From Cymodocea nodosa (lineage: Eukaryota > Streptophyta > Magnoliopsida > Alismatales > Cymodoceaceae), in contig CM072346.1 of assembly GCA_036874045.1 (NCBI GenBank), forward strand, positions 13,430,001 through 13,494,000: DNA of 64,000 nt, in the 5' to 3' direction. A model generated the notes under the pieces. That model ran no database searches and had not been told where the DNA came from. It saw only the letters and a program-made list of their open reading frames with translations. The translations under genes were made by a program, and so were the position numbers. Positions 12,368 through 21,897 of the stretch are shown piece by piece. Each line of letters opens with the position of its first letter. Within the stretch, counting starts at the first letter, position 1.

Positions 12368-14470
12368 ATGGATTCCAACATCTCCGGTTTACTCCACAGC
12401 GACTTCCTTCCATCGATCCGTCGTCCTTCCGATCAGAAGATCACGACGCCTTCCCTGCGGCCGTCTCATCCTCCCCAATCCACCCGGAGTCCTTCCTACC
12501 CATTTCGCCTGTCCAGCTCCTTCCGGGAAGACCAGCACCTCAAACCCAGACCCAAGCTCTCGTCCTTCCATCCTCCCGATATCAACCACCCAGAGGACGC
12601 CGCACCGCCGCCTTCATCGCATGCTTCACTGACGTGCGCCAAGATCGAGAAGTTGGTCCTCGTCAAGTGCTACGGGGAAGCCCTCGAGCTCTTCTACTTC
12701 TTGTGCGCCTGGAGAGCTGGCGCCTTCTCCCACGACGCGCTCCCCTCCAGCACTTACGACTCCCTCGTGACGGCGTGCATTGGGTTGCGCTCCGTCCGCG
12801 GCGTGAAGTCGGTCTTCCGCCACATGGTCGATTCGGGGTTCGAGTTGGATCGGTACATGAGGAACCGAGTGCTTCTCATGTACGTCAAGTGCGGCATGAT
12901 GGTCGACGCTCTTGCACTGTTCGACGGAATGCCTGAACGCAACGAGGTCTCCTGGAGCACCATCATCTCCGGACTGGTCGACGCGGGTCGCCACCGAGAG
13001 GCGCTGCAGATGTTCTCGCTGATGTGTTGGGAGCGTTCTGACTCCGGGTCACGGACGATGGCGAAGGTCCTGAGAGCTTGTGGTGGGTTGGAGTCCGTGT
13101 CCATCGGCCGACAGCTGCATGCTTGCTTGATGAAGCTCGACATGGACGAGGACGTGTTTCTCTCTTGTGCTCTCGTCAGCATGTATTCTAAGTGTGGCTG
13201 CATCGAGGAAGCTCAGTGGGCTTTCGAAGAGATGCCGAAGAAGACCGTCGTCGGATGGAACACCATTATCGGAGGATATGCTCTTAACGGCTACACCGAG
13301 GAAGCACTGGACTTGTACCATCAGATGAGGAGCTGTGGTGTCGCGATGGATAACGTCACCTACACGCTTCTTTTCAGGATATGCGTTCGGTTGGCTTCAT
13401 TGGTGCATGGCAAGCAATTTCACGCCAGTCTCGTTCGTAATGGTTTTGGCGAGGATGTAGTCGCCAATACCACCCTTGTGGATCTTTATGGAAAGTGGGG
13501 GAGTATGGAAGATGCAAGGGACGTGTTCGACAAGATGCCTTACAAGACCGTGATAACATGGAATGCATTGATTGCGGGTTATGGGAATCACGGAATGGGG
13601 AAGGAGGCCATTGAAATGTTCGAGAAGATGATAGAGGAAAAAATGGTTCCTGATCATTTCTCCTTTCTTGCAGTATTGAGTGCCTGCAGTTACTCTGGCT
13701 TGTCAAATAAGGGATGGAAACTCTTTGTGAAGATGACCGATGAGTATAATATCAAGCCACGAGCAATGCACTATTCCCGCATAATCGAGTTGCTAGGAAG
13801 AGAAGGGCTTCTGGATGAAGCTTTGTATTTGATAAAAGAAGCACCCTTCACTCCCACGGCATACATGTGGGGAGCGTTACTTACGGCCTGTAGGATTCAT
13901 GGGGACGTGGAGCTTGGAATGCTGGCAGCAAAGAAGCTTGTTGACATGGGGGCAGCCAAGATAGGAAACTATCTCGTCCTTCTTAATGCCTACACCAGCA
14001 TCGGTAGATTGGATGAAGCTACAAAGGTTATAGAAATCATGACAAAGAGAAGAGTTCGAATTCAACCTGCTTGTACCTGGATTAAGATCAACAAACAATC
14101 TCACACATTTTGTTTTGGTGATACATCGCATCCCCAATCTAAGGAGATCCACGTAGAAGTTGATAGATTGATAAAGATAGCGCAACAACTTGGTTACGTT
14201 CCCAACCAAAGATGTTTACTTCCTGATGTGCTTGAACGGGAAGAACAACTCAAAAAATATCACAGTGAGATGTTAGCAATTGCTTTTGGACTCATCAGTA
14301 CATGTAAGTCTTCCCCACTTCAAGTTGTGCAGAGCCACCGAATGTGTGATGACTGCCATAGATTTGTCAAGTTAATTATGCTGGTTAAAGGGAGGGAGAT
14401 GGTTGTAAGGGATTCTAGTCGATTCCACCATTTTAAACATGGGAATTGTTCATGTGGAGATTACTGGTGA
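12368..14470 (+). CDS. PLS-class DYW pentatricopeptide repeat protein, copy 1
   Basis: Organelle RNA-binding protein, similar along its length to Arabidopsis At5g50390 (EMB3141). It is intronless. The ATG at 12368 gives 700 residues, about the family length; the frame is open further upstream, but only with a GTG at 12284. Residues 1-85 are rich in S, P and R, like an organelle transit peptide. PLS repeats run from about residue 90 to 520, with motifs such as MYVKCGMMVDALALFDGMP and MYSKCGCIEEA. The E/E+ region follows, then a DYW deaminase-like domain with HSE (632-634), CDDC (660-663), and a C-terminal CSCGDYW. All expected zinc and catalytic ligands are present, so C-to-U editing is possible, although a non-editing role cannot be excluded. 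It is one of two intact paralogues here; its 5' flank differs from that of copies 2 and 3. Confidence 0.92.
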   Translation: MDSNISGLLHSDFLPSIRRPSDQKITTPSLRPSHPPQSTRSPSYPFRLSSSFREDQHLKPRPKLSSFHPPDINHPEDAAPPPSSHASLTCAKIEKLVLVKCYGEALELFYFLCAWRAGAFSHDALPSSTYDSLVTACIGLRSVRGVKSVFRHMVDSGFELDRYMRNRVLLMYVKCGMMVDALALFDGMPERNEVSWSTIISGLVDAGRHREALQMFSLMCWERSDSGSRTMAKVLRACGGLESVSIGRQLHACLMKLDMDEDVFLSCALVSMYSKCGCIEEAQWAFEEMPKKTVVGWNTIIGGYALNGYTEEALDLYHQMRSCGVAMDNVTYTLLFRICVRLASLVHGKQFHASLVRNGFGEDVVANTTLVDLYGKWGSMEDARDVFDKMPYKTVITWNALIAGYGNHGMGKEAIEMFEKMIEEKMVPDHFSFLAVLSACSYSGLSNKGWKLFVKMTDEYNIKPRAMHYSRIIELLGREGLLDEALYLIKEAPFTPTAYMWGALLTACRIHGDVELGMLAAKKLVDMGAAKIGNYLVLLNAYTSIGRLDEATKVIEIMTKRRVRIQPACTWIKINKQSHTFCFGDTSHPQSKEIHVEVDRLIKIAQQLGYVPNQRCLLPDVLEREEQLKKYHSEMLAIAFGLISTCKSSPLQVVQSHRMCDDCHRFVKLIMLVKGREMVVRDSSRFHHFKHGNCSCGDYW

Positions 14471-14797
14471 TAGAAGTAGCCATTGGTATTGTGAGATTAA
14501 ATCAATTATAAAATTTCCCTCATTCATTCACTAAAGATACACGTGACCATATCCAATTGAATCCTGGTCAATATGTGTGGATTGAGAAATCCATACAATT
14601 TTTTCAACGAGTATGGCATGAAAAAAGTCTTGCGTAAGCCAAAATTAAATAAAGACCTTTGTGAAATAATAATCCAGGAACTATGATTTTTCGGTATCAA
14701 TACAATATCAATTCATGGTTATTACCAAGAATAATCATAAATAGTTAACTATTTGATACTCCCCGCGACTCGACTGTCTATGGTAACAGTGCGCCAT

Positions 14798-14798
14798 T

Positions 14799-14855
<57 letters not shown>
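14798..14855. repeat. Compound (TA)n(GA)n microsatellite
   Basis: About 13 TA dinucleotides pass directly into about 15 GA dinucleotides. A candidate polymorphic marker in the 3' flank of PPR copy 1. Confidence 0.9.
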
Positions 14856-14857
<2 letters not shown>

Positions 14858-15226
14858 TAGATACTCGGTCATTTTATATCTTTTATTTGCGATTCAAGAA
14901 CCTCTCTCCGTCAAGCAACTTTATTCCATATACTTTAATGGAATAGAATCGATGGAGAAAATAAGTCTATCACAAATCTATATTAATTAAAGATTATTTA
15001 ACTAAATACAAAATAATAAGATTGGTTAAAAAAATATTTATATCCACTTCATCTGCATTCGACACGAGATTATATTTATGAAAAAACAAATGAAAGAAAA
15101 ATATTATTTTAAGAAAAAACCACAAGAATTTATAACGAAAGATTTTTTTTCTTTTACTTTAAAATCTCGGATGCAATTGTTGTTGGATACAAAGTCATTC
15201 ATTCTTTTAATTGTATTAGAATCGAC

Positions 15227-15299
15227 TTAGGACGGAAGGATTTGAACTTTCAAATAATAGGACCAAAACCCGTTGCATTACTGCTTGGACACGCCTCCA
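15227..15299 (-). pseudogene. trnQ-UUG: Degraded plastid trnQ-UUG copy (NUPT)
   Basis: Read on the minus strand from 15299, the stretch follows the plastid glutamine tRNA nearly along its length: acceptor TGGAGGCG where the plastid gene has TGGGGCG, an intact D-arm-like part (CCAAGCAGTAATGCAACGG), the anticodon loop TTTTGG with anticodon TTG, and a T arm GTTCAAATC followed by CTTCCGTCC. Differences are mostly G-to-A and C-to-T, as expected of methylated nuclear copies of organelle DNA, and several fall in stems. It is therefore read as a dead nuclear insertion of plastid DNA rather than a working tRNA. The size of the inserted piece beyond the tRNA is not clear. The comparison is from memory of the plastid gene. 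Confidence 0.75.
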
Positions 15300-16000
15300 T
15301 TTATATTCAATTTTAAACTAATAAAAACTAATTTTTTTTAGCAATTATAAACTATTTGTCAATTTCAATCCAATTTAGGAGAAATTTTTTTTACCATGTT
15401 AGGTTAAAACGTTTAATCAAACTAGTTAAAATAACTAAAATATTAAAAAAAATTGTAATATTAAATTAATAAACTATTAGAAAGAAAATGAAACTTTAAA
15501 TAGAAAATAATTTTTTATTTAATTAAAGGAAATTTCTAAATTTTAAAATTCAGTGTAAATAAATTTTAAATTCTAATATTTTTATGTAATATTTATTATA
15601 TTCTTTTATTTGTATGTTTTATATATTTTTTATTTCATATATTCTAATATATTAAATTAAGTATAAAGATCCAATAAAATGGAAAATCTCAAAAAAAATT
15701 GCTAAAAAATTCATTAATTTTTGAATATTTAATTTATACAAAAATCAATAAAAACAAATTTTACTTAAAAAATATACTATAATAATAATAATAATACAAT
15801 ATAAAATCTATATATATATATATATATACATGCATACATACATATATATGAGCCTGGCGTCTGTTGGTGCCTATAGAAGTTTCTTTCGTAAGTCACCATT
15901 AAGATTTGATTAGATTGTAGCAACCAAGAATGTGAAAAAAAAAGAGAGAGAGAGAGAGAGAGGGAGAAAATGAAATACTTTAAAAAACAAGATATCTATG

Positions 16001-16372
16001 TCACATGAAAATCGATAAAATGGCTCTTTCATTTACGCTCGGCGAATTTCTAAAATTTCCGTGTTGTTTATGTTATGTATACGGTAAGATTTGATTGCTC
16101 ATGTTTAGTGAATTATTTTTGTGAGTTGTTAATTATATTGGATGATTAAAAAAGTAGTCGCCGAGTTGTAGCTCCATGGCCTCTTCATTTGTAGTTTAGA
16201 TTTCATTTTTGTAGTATACAAAAATATTAATCCATGGACGTCGGTCGACCGCCTGCCCTCCTCCCCTTCCCCGGTTCCCCCGGCCCCCGTGAAGCTCGTA
16301 GCGGTCGCCCGTGCCCGCTCCTTCGGCGAACCTCGCAGCGGTCGCCCGCGCCCTCCGTGGCAGCCAAATCAC
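16001..16372 (+). promoter_or_regulatory. Duplicated 5' flank of PPR copy 2
   Basis: This block is near-identical to 19275-19594 before copy 3, starting at TCACATGAAAATCGATAAAA and running into the leader. It carries the conserved text CATTTACGCTCGGCGAATTT and a later GTAGCTCCATGG. Because it was duplicated together with the gene, it probably contains the ancestral promoter and 5' leader. Near 16290-16345 the leader holds an imperfect direct duplication around TAGCGGTCGCCCG. PPR copy 1 shares only the last part of the leader, from about 12278. Confidence 0.55.
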
Positions 16373-18463
16373 ATGGATTCCAACATCTCCGGTTTGCCCC
16401 GCAGCTACTTCCTTCCATCGATCCGTCGTCCTTCCGATCACAAGATCACGACGCGTTCCCTCCGGCCGTCTCATCCTCAACAACCCACCCGGAGTCCTTC
16501 CTACCCATTTCGCGTCTTCAGCTCCTCCCGGGAAGACCAGCACCTCAAACCCAGACCCAAGCTCTTGCCCTTCCATCCTCCCGAGATCAACCGCCCAGAG
16601 GACGCCGCACCGCATGCTTCACCGATGTGCACCAAGATCGAGAAGTTGGTCCTCGTCAAGTGCTATAGGGAAGCCCTCGAGCTCTTCTACTTCTTGTGCG
16701 CCAGGAGAGCTGGAGCCTTCTCTCACGACGCGCTCCCTTCCAGAACTTACGACTCCCTCGTGACGGCGTGCATCGGGTTGCGCTCCGTCCGCGGCGTGAA
16801 GTCGGTCTTCCGCCACATGGTCGATTCGGGGTTCGAGTTGGATCAGTATATGGGGAACCGGGTACTTCTCATGTACGTCAAGTGCGGCATGATGGTCGAC
16901 GCTCTTGCACTGTTCGACGGAATGCCCGAACGCAATGAGGTCTCCTGGAGCACCATCATCTCCGGACTGGTCGACGCGGGTCGCCACCGAGAGGCGCTGC
17001 AGATGTTCTCGCTGATGTGGTGGGAGCGTTCTGACTCCGGGTCACGGACGATGGCGAAGGTCCTGAGAGCTTGTGGTGGTTTGGAGTCCGTGTCCATCGG
17101 CCGACAGCTGCATGCTTGCTTGATGAAGCTCGACATGGACGAGGACGTGTTTCTCTCTTGTGCTCTCGTCAGCATGTATTCTAAGTGTGGCTGCATCGAG
17201 GAAGCCCTGTGGGTTTTCGAAGCGATGCCAAAGAAGACAGTTGTCGGATGGACCTCCATTATTGGAGGATATGCTCTTAACGGCTACACCGAGGAAGCAC
17301 TGGACTTGTACTATCAGATGAGGAGCTGTGGTGTCGCGATGGATAACGTCATCTACACGATTCTTTTCAGGATATGCATTCGGCTAGCTTCATTGGAGCA
17401 TGGCAAGCAATTTCACGCCAGTCTCGTTCGTAATGGTTTTGGCGAGGATGTAGTCGCCAATAACACCCTCGTGGATCTTTACGGCAAGTGGGGGAGTATG
17501 GAAGATGCAAGGGACGTGTTCGATAATATGCCTTGCAAGACAGTCATAACATGGAATGCATTGATCGCAGGGTATGGGAATCACGGAATGGGGAAGGAGG
17601 CCATTGAAATGTTCGAGAAGATGATAGAGGAAAAAATGGTTCCCAATCACATAACCTTTCTTGCAGTATTGAGTGCCTGCAGTTACTCTGGCTTGTCGAA
17701 GGAGGGGTGGAAACTCTTCGTGAAGATGACAGACGAGTATGATATCAAACCTCGAGGAATGCACTACGCCTGCTTGATCGAGTTGCTGGGAAGAGAAGGA
17801 CTTCTGGAACAAGCTTTGTGTTTGATAAGAGAAGCACCCTTCACTCCCACGGCAGACATGTGGGGAGCGTTACTTACAGCCTGTAGGATTCATGAGGACG
17901 TGGAGCTTGGAATGTTGGTAGCGAAGAAGCTTGTCGACATGGGGCCATCCAAGATCGGAAACTATCTCGTCCTTCTAAATGCCTGTACCAGCACTGGTAG
18001 ATTGGATGAAATTGCAAATGTCCTAGAAACCATGAAAAGGAGGGGAGTGCAAATTCAACCTGCTCGTACTTGGATTGTGATCAACAAACAATCTCACACC
18101 TTTTGTTTTGGTGATACATCACATCTTCAATCCAAGGAGATCTACATAGAAATAGATAGGTTAATGAAGATGGCACAACGACTTGGTTACATTCCAAAAC
18201 AAAGATTTTTGCTTTCTGATGTGTGTGAACAAGAAGAACAATCCACTATCTATCACAGCGAGATATTAGCAATTGCTTTTGGGCTTATCTGCACATTTAA
18301 GTCCTCCCCACTTCAAGTTATGCAGAGCCATCGAATGTGTGGTGATTGTCATAAACTTGTCAAGTTAATTACGTTGATCAGTGGGAGGGAGATGGTTGTA
18401 AGGGATTCTAGTCGATTCCACCATTTCAAACAGGGGAACTGTTCATGTGGAGATTATTGGTGA
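16373..18463 (+). CDS. PLS-class DYW pentatricopeptide repeat protein, copy 2
   Basis: Tandem paralogue of copy 1, intronless, 696 residues from the ATG at 16373, again At5g50390-like. The N-terminal region resembles an organelle transit peptide and is followed by PLS repeats, E/E+ and a complete DYW domain: HSE at 628-630, CGDC at 656-659, final CSCGDYW. Its 5' half is almost identical in DNA to copy 1 (about four differences by eye between 12890-13205 and 16887-17202), whereas the E/E+/DYW half differs at many codons, including FGLICTFKSS against FGLISTCKSS. The reading frame is intact, so both copies may be functional and may have diverged in RNA target or editing activity. The upstream flank is shared with pseudogene copy 3. 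Confidence 0.92.
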   Translation: MDSNISGLPRSYFLPSIRRPSDHKITTRSLRPSHPQQPTRSPSYPFRVFSSSREDQHLKPRPKLLPFHPPEINRPEDAAPHASPMCTKIEKLVLVKCYREALELFYFLCARRAGAFSHDALPSRTYDSLVTACIGLRSVRGVKSVFRHMVDSGFELDQYMGNRVLLMYVKCGMMVDALALFDGMPERNEVSWSTIISGLVDAGRHREALQMFSLMWWERSDSGSRTMAKVLRACGGLESVSIGRQLHACLMKLDMDEDVFLSCALVSMYSKCGCIEEALWVFEAMPKKTVVGWTSIIGGYALNGYTEEALDLYYQMRSCGVAMDNVIYTILFRICIRLASLEHGKQFHASLVRNGFGEDVVANNTLVDLYGKWGSMEDARDVFDNMPCKTVITWNALIAGYGNHGMGKEAIEMFEKMIEEKMVPNHITFLAVLSACSYSGLSKEGWKLFVKMTDEYDIKPRGMHYACLIELLGREGLLEQALCLIREAPFTPTADMWGALLTACRIHEDVELGMLVAKKLVDMGPSKIGNYLVLLNACTSTGRLDEIANVLETMKRRGVQIQPARTWIVINKQSHTFCFGDTSHLQSKEIYIEIDRLMKMAQRLGYIPKQRFLLSDVCEQEEQSTIYHSEILAIAFGLICTFKSSPLQVMQSHRMCGDCHKLVKLITLISGREMVVRDSSRFHHFKQGNCSCGDYW

Positions 18464-18538
18464 TAGAAGTAGTAAACTTACGTGGAGATAGAAGCCTTTA
18501 GCAACCAAACTTATGTAGATAGCTGGCAGCTAAGGAGC

Positions 18539-18544
18539 AATAAA
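18539..18544 (+). terminator. Polyadenylation signal of PPR copy 2
   Basis: AATAAA about 75 bases after the stop codon of copy 2, followed by a T-rich stretch. Motif match only. Confidence 0.4.
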
Positions 18545-19274
18545 TTTTATACTTTTTCCTTATTGCAAGATTCAAACTAATTAATTACAAATAATCTGAC
18601 TTCAAAATTGTTGATTTGCCCCAAGGTAAAAACTGTAGCCTTTGTTCGATTTTATCAATCATTTTATGATTACCTCCCTCCGAGAGAAATGAACACTCTT
18701 GTTTTAGCTTTTTTTTGTTTTTGTTTTGAAAGAATCACGACAATACTTTATTTAGAAATAATAGTTGAAATATCAATTTTGGATATTCTTCAAAATTTTG
18801 CATTTATCTGTTTTTTGGTTATATAACCTTCCTTCAAGGTGGACAACTTAAATATGATTCACAACCAATTTGAGACTAGCAAACTACTCAATTTCAAAAT
18901 ATTTTCAAAAAACGTTGATCGTATTAATAACGTTGATTGTCTTTTTTTGCATCAAGTGGTTGGCGTCGGTTACACCACACACGATGCCCAACCGCAAACA
19001 ACTTCTTCACAAATATTACAACAATTTTTAAGACGTGATAGCTGCAATTAGGACTCAATTTATATGAGACGAAATGGTAGTATTATTATACATATAATTT
19101 AAATGATTAGTTGAATATTTGAGTCTTATCATAAGCTTACCATTACAGAGCTACTATAAGACTTCTAAGCGTGTCTCACGAGACTTTATGTAATTCGCGC
19201 CCATAAGTTATAATTATTAAGGAAAAGATTCTAAGAAAGAACCAAATGAAAAATTGTGACAGTTTGTATATGCA
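18545..19274. other. Spacer between PPR copies 2 and 3
   Basis: No gene is recognised. Two open frames of about 70 codons (18608-18826 and 18839-19051) have AT-driven composition and no known domain. The stretch ends where the duplicated PPR 5' flank begins. Confidence 0.5.
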
Positions 19275-19594
19275 TCACATGAAAATCGATAAAATGCCTC
19301 TTTCATTTACGCTCGGCGAATTTCTGAAATTTCCGTGTTGTTTATGTTAAGTATACGGTAAGATTTGATTGCTCATGTTTAGTGAATTATTTTTGTGAGT
19401 TTGTTAATTATATTGGATGATAAGAAAAATTGTCGCTGAGTTGTAGCTCCGTGATCTCTCTTTTGTGGTCTAGATTTCACGATACGAAGATATTTAATCC
19501 ATGGACATCGGTCGGCCGCCTGTCCTCCTCCCCTTTCCACCGCTCCCGTGAAGCTCGTAGCGGTCGCCCGCGCCCTCCGTGCCAGCCAAATCAC
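19275..19594 (+). promoter_or_regulatory. Duplicated 5' flank of PPR copy 3 (pseudogene)
   Basis: Near-identical to 16001-16372 upstream of copy 2, so the promoter region was duplicated with the gene. It has only one unit of the leader repeat around TAGCGGTCGCCCG, where copies 1 and 2 have two. Whether it still drives transcription is unknown, but this matters because a hairpin lies at the 3' end of the pseudogene. Confidence 0.5.
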
Positions 19595-21549
19595 AAGGAT
19601 TCCAACATCTCTGGTTTGCCCCACAGCAACTTCCTTCCATCGATCCGTCGTCCTTCCGATCACAAGATCACGACGCATTCCCTGCGGCCGTCTCATCCTC
19701 CCCAATCCACCCGGAGTCCTTCCTACCCCTTTCCCGTCTCCAGCTCCTCCCGGGGTGACCAGCACCTCAAACCCAGACCCAAGCTCTTGCCCTTCCATCC
19801 TCCTGAGATCAACCGCCCGGAGGACGCCGCCTTCACCGCGTCCTTTACTGACCTACGCCAAGATCGAGAAGTTGGTCCTCGTCAAGTGCTACGAGGAGAG
19901 CTGGCGCCTTCTCCCACGACGCGCTCCCCTCCAGTTCTTACGACTCCCTCGTGACGGCGTGCATCGGGTTGCGCTCCGTCAGCGGCGTGAAGTCGGTCAT
20001 CCACCACATGGTCGATTCGGGGTTCGAGTTGGATCAGTACATGAGGGACCGGGTGCTTCTCATGTACGTCAAGTGCGGCATGATGGCCGACGCTCGTGCC
20101 CTGTTCGACGGAATGCCCGAACACAACGAGTTCTCTTGGAACACCATCATCTCCAGACTGGTCGAAGTGGGTCGCCACTGACAGGCGCTGCGCATGTTCT
20201 TGCTGTCGTGGGGGGAGCGTGCTGACGCTGGGAGACGGGCGATGGCAAAGGTCCTGAGAGCTTGTGCTGACGCTGCAGATGTTTTGGCTGATGTGGTGGG
20301 AGCATTCTGACTGCGGGACACGAACGTTGGAGAAGGTCGTCAGAGCTTGTGGTGGGTTGGAGTCCGTGTCCATGGGCCGACAACTGCATGCTTTCTCGAT
20401 GAAGCGCGGCATGGACAAGGGCATGGCTTTCTCTTGTGCTCTCGTCAACATGTATTCTAAGTTTGGCTGCATCGATGAAGCTCAGTGGGTTTTCCAAAAG
20501 ATGCCGAAGAAGACCGTCGTCGAATAGAACACCATTATTGGAGGATATGCTCTTAGCGGCTACACCGAGGAAGCACTGGACTTGTACCATCAGATGAGGA
20601 GCTGTGGTGTCGCGATGGATAACGTCACCTACACGCTTCTTTTCAGGATATGCGTTCGGTTGGCTTCATTGGTGCATGGCAAGCAATTTCACGCCAGTCT
20701 CGTTCGTAATGGTTTTGGCGAGGATGTAGTCGCCAATACCACCCTTGTGGATCTTTATGGGAAGTGGGGGAGTATGGAAGATGCAAGGGACGTGTTCGAC
20801 AAGATGCCTTACAAGACCGTGATAACATGGAATGCATTGATTGCGGGTTATGGGAATCACGGAATGGGGAAGGAGGCCATTGAAATGTTTGATAAGACGA
20901 TAGAGGAGAAAATGGTTTCCGATCACTTCTTTCTTGGAGTATTGACTACCTGCAGTTACTCTGGCTTGCCAAATATGGGTGGGTATTCTTCAAGAAGATG
21001 ATTGACGAGTATGATATCAAGTCACAAACAATGCATTATGCTTGCATGATCAAGTTGCTAGGAAGAGAAGGACTTTCTCGACAAAAGCTTTGTGTTTGAT
21101 AAGAGAAGCGCCTTTCACTCTCACGACGTACATGTGGGGAGTGGGGAGCGTTCCTTAGGGCATGTAGGATTGATGGGGAATGCTAGCAGTGAAGAAGCTT
21201 GTCAACATAGGGGCACCCATGATAGGAAGCTATCTTGTCCTTCTTAATGCTTATACTTACGTTGGTATATTGGGTGAAGTTGCAAAGGTTCTAAAAGTTA
21301 TGAAAAAGAGAGAAGTATCAATTTAGTCTAATTATATCTAAATTGAGATTAATAAATAACTTCACATATTTTGTTTTGATGATACATTATATCTTTAATC
21401 TAAGGAGATATACGTAAAAGTAAATAGGTTGTTAAAGATGATACAATCCCTTGTTTATGTTTTTAAATAGAGATTTTTGCTTCTTGATATATGTGAATAA
21501 AAAGAGTAACTCACAATATATCACAATGAGACGTTAGCAATTTCTTTTG
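19595..21549 (+). pseudogene. PPR-DYW copy 3, pseudogene
   Basis: Third tandem copy, clearly dead as a protein. The start codon equivalent to 12368 and 16373 reads AAG at 19595-19597. A frameshift occurs near 19850, and the segment that encodes ALELFYFLCA in the intact copies is missing around 19890. There is an in-frame TGA at about 20179, partly duplicated and rearranged text at 20180-20290, a TAG at about 20525 in place of a Trp codon, and further breaks after 20930. The 3' end stops before the zinc-binding and final motifs of the DYW domain. One block, 20555-20888, is in contrast almost perfect and matches copy 1. The last 329 bases pair with an inverted fragment that follows. Confidence 0.93.
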
Positions 21550-21897
21550 TACGTGTGTAGATGAGTCCAAAAGAAATTGCTAATATCTCAGTATAATATC
21601 TTGTGAGTTGTTTTTCTTGTTTATGCACATCAATAAGTAAAGTTTTTTATTTGAAAACATAATCAAGTAGTTGTGTCGTCTTTATTAACTTATTTGCTCT
21701 TATGTAGATCTCCTTGGATTGATGATGTGATGTACTATTAAAATAAAATGTATAAAGTTGTTAGTTGATCTTAATCTAGATACAAATAGATTGAATTGAC
21801 ACTCTCCTTTTTTTTCATGATTTCTAGAACCTTTGCGGCTTCCTTTAATCTATCAATATTAGTATAGGAGTTATAAAAGATAAGATAGTTTTCTATC
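21221..21897. repeat. Inverted repeat of PPR 3' ends (long hairpin)
   Basis: The arms are 21221-21549 (sense, the end of copy 3) and 21568-21897 (antisense), separated by 18 bases. The innermost 16 bases pair perfectly: TTAGCAATTTCTTTTG at 21534-21549 and its complement at 21568-21583. In the innermost 40 aligned positions I count 6 mismatches, and pairing continues with more mismatches outwards. Both arms derive from the E+/DYW-encoding part of the neighbouring genes. A transcript crossing the site would fold into a long imperfect hairpin. Confidence 0.85.
21568..21897 (-). pseudogene. Inverted 3' fragment of a PPR-DYW gene
   Basis: On the minus strand this stretch aligns with 13960-14300 of copy 1 and the matching part of copy 2: landmarks are the complement of AATCCAAGGAGATCTACATA (21705-21724) and of GTTCTAGAAATCATGAAAAA (21812-21831). 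It has no open frame. It retains some bases typical of each intact copy (CTAGAAATCATG-like and GACTCATC as in copy 1; AATCCAAGGAGATCTACATA as in copy 2). It seems to be a separate, inverted partial duplicate rather than a simple fold-back of copy 3. Confidence 0.85.

Larger units (their letters stand above)
14471..16000. other. AT-rich intergenic DNA between PPR copies 1 and 2
   Basis: No protein gene is visible. The stretch holds a (TA)n(GA)n microsatellite at 14798-14855, a decayed plastid trnQ copy at 15227-15299, long A and T runs (15300-15800), another TA run near 15811-15828, and a (GA)n run near 15942-15962. Low-complexity AT DNA dominates. Confidence 0.6.

Noticed and set aside
15227..15299. 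Functional tRNA-Gln gene
   Set aside because: It matches the plastid, not nuclear, tRNA and has stem-breaking changes, so it is listed as a pseudogene.
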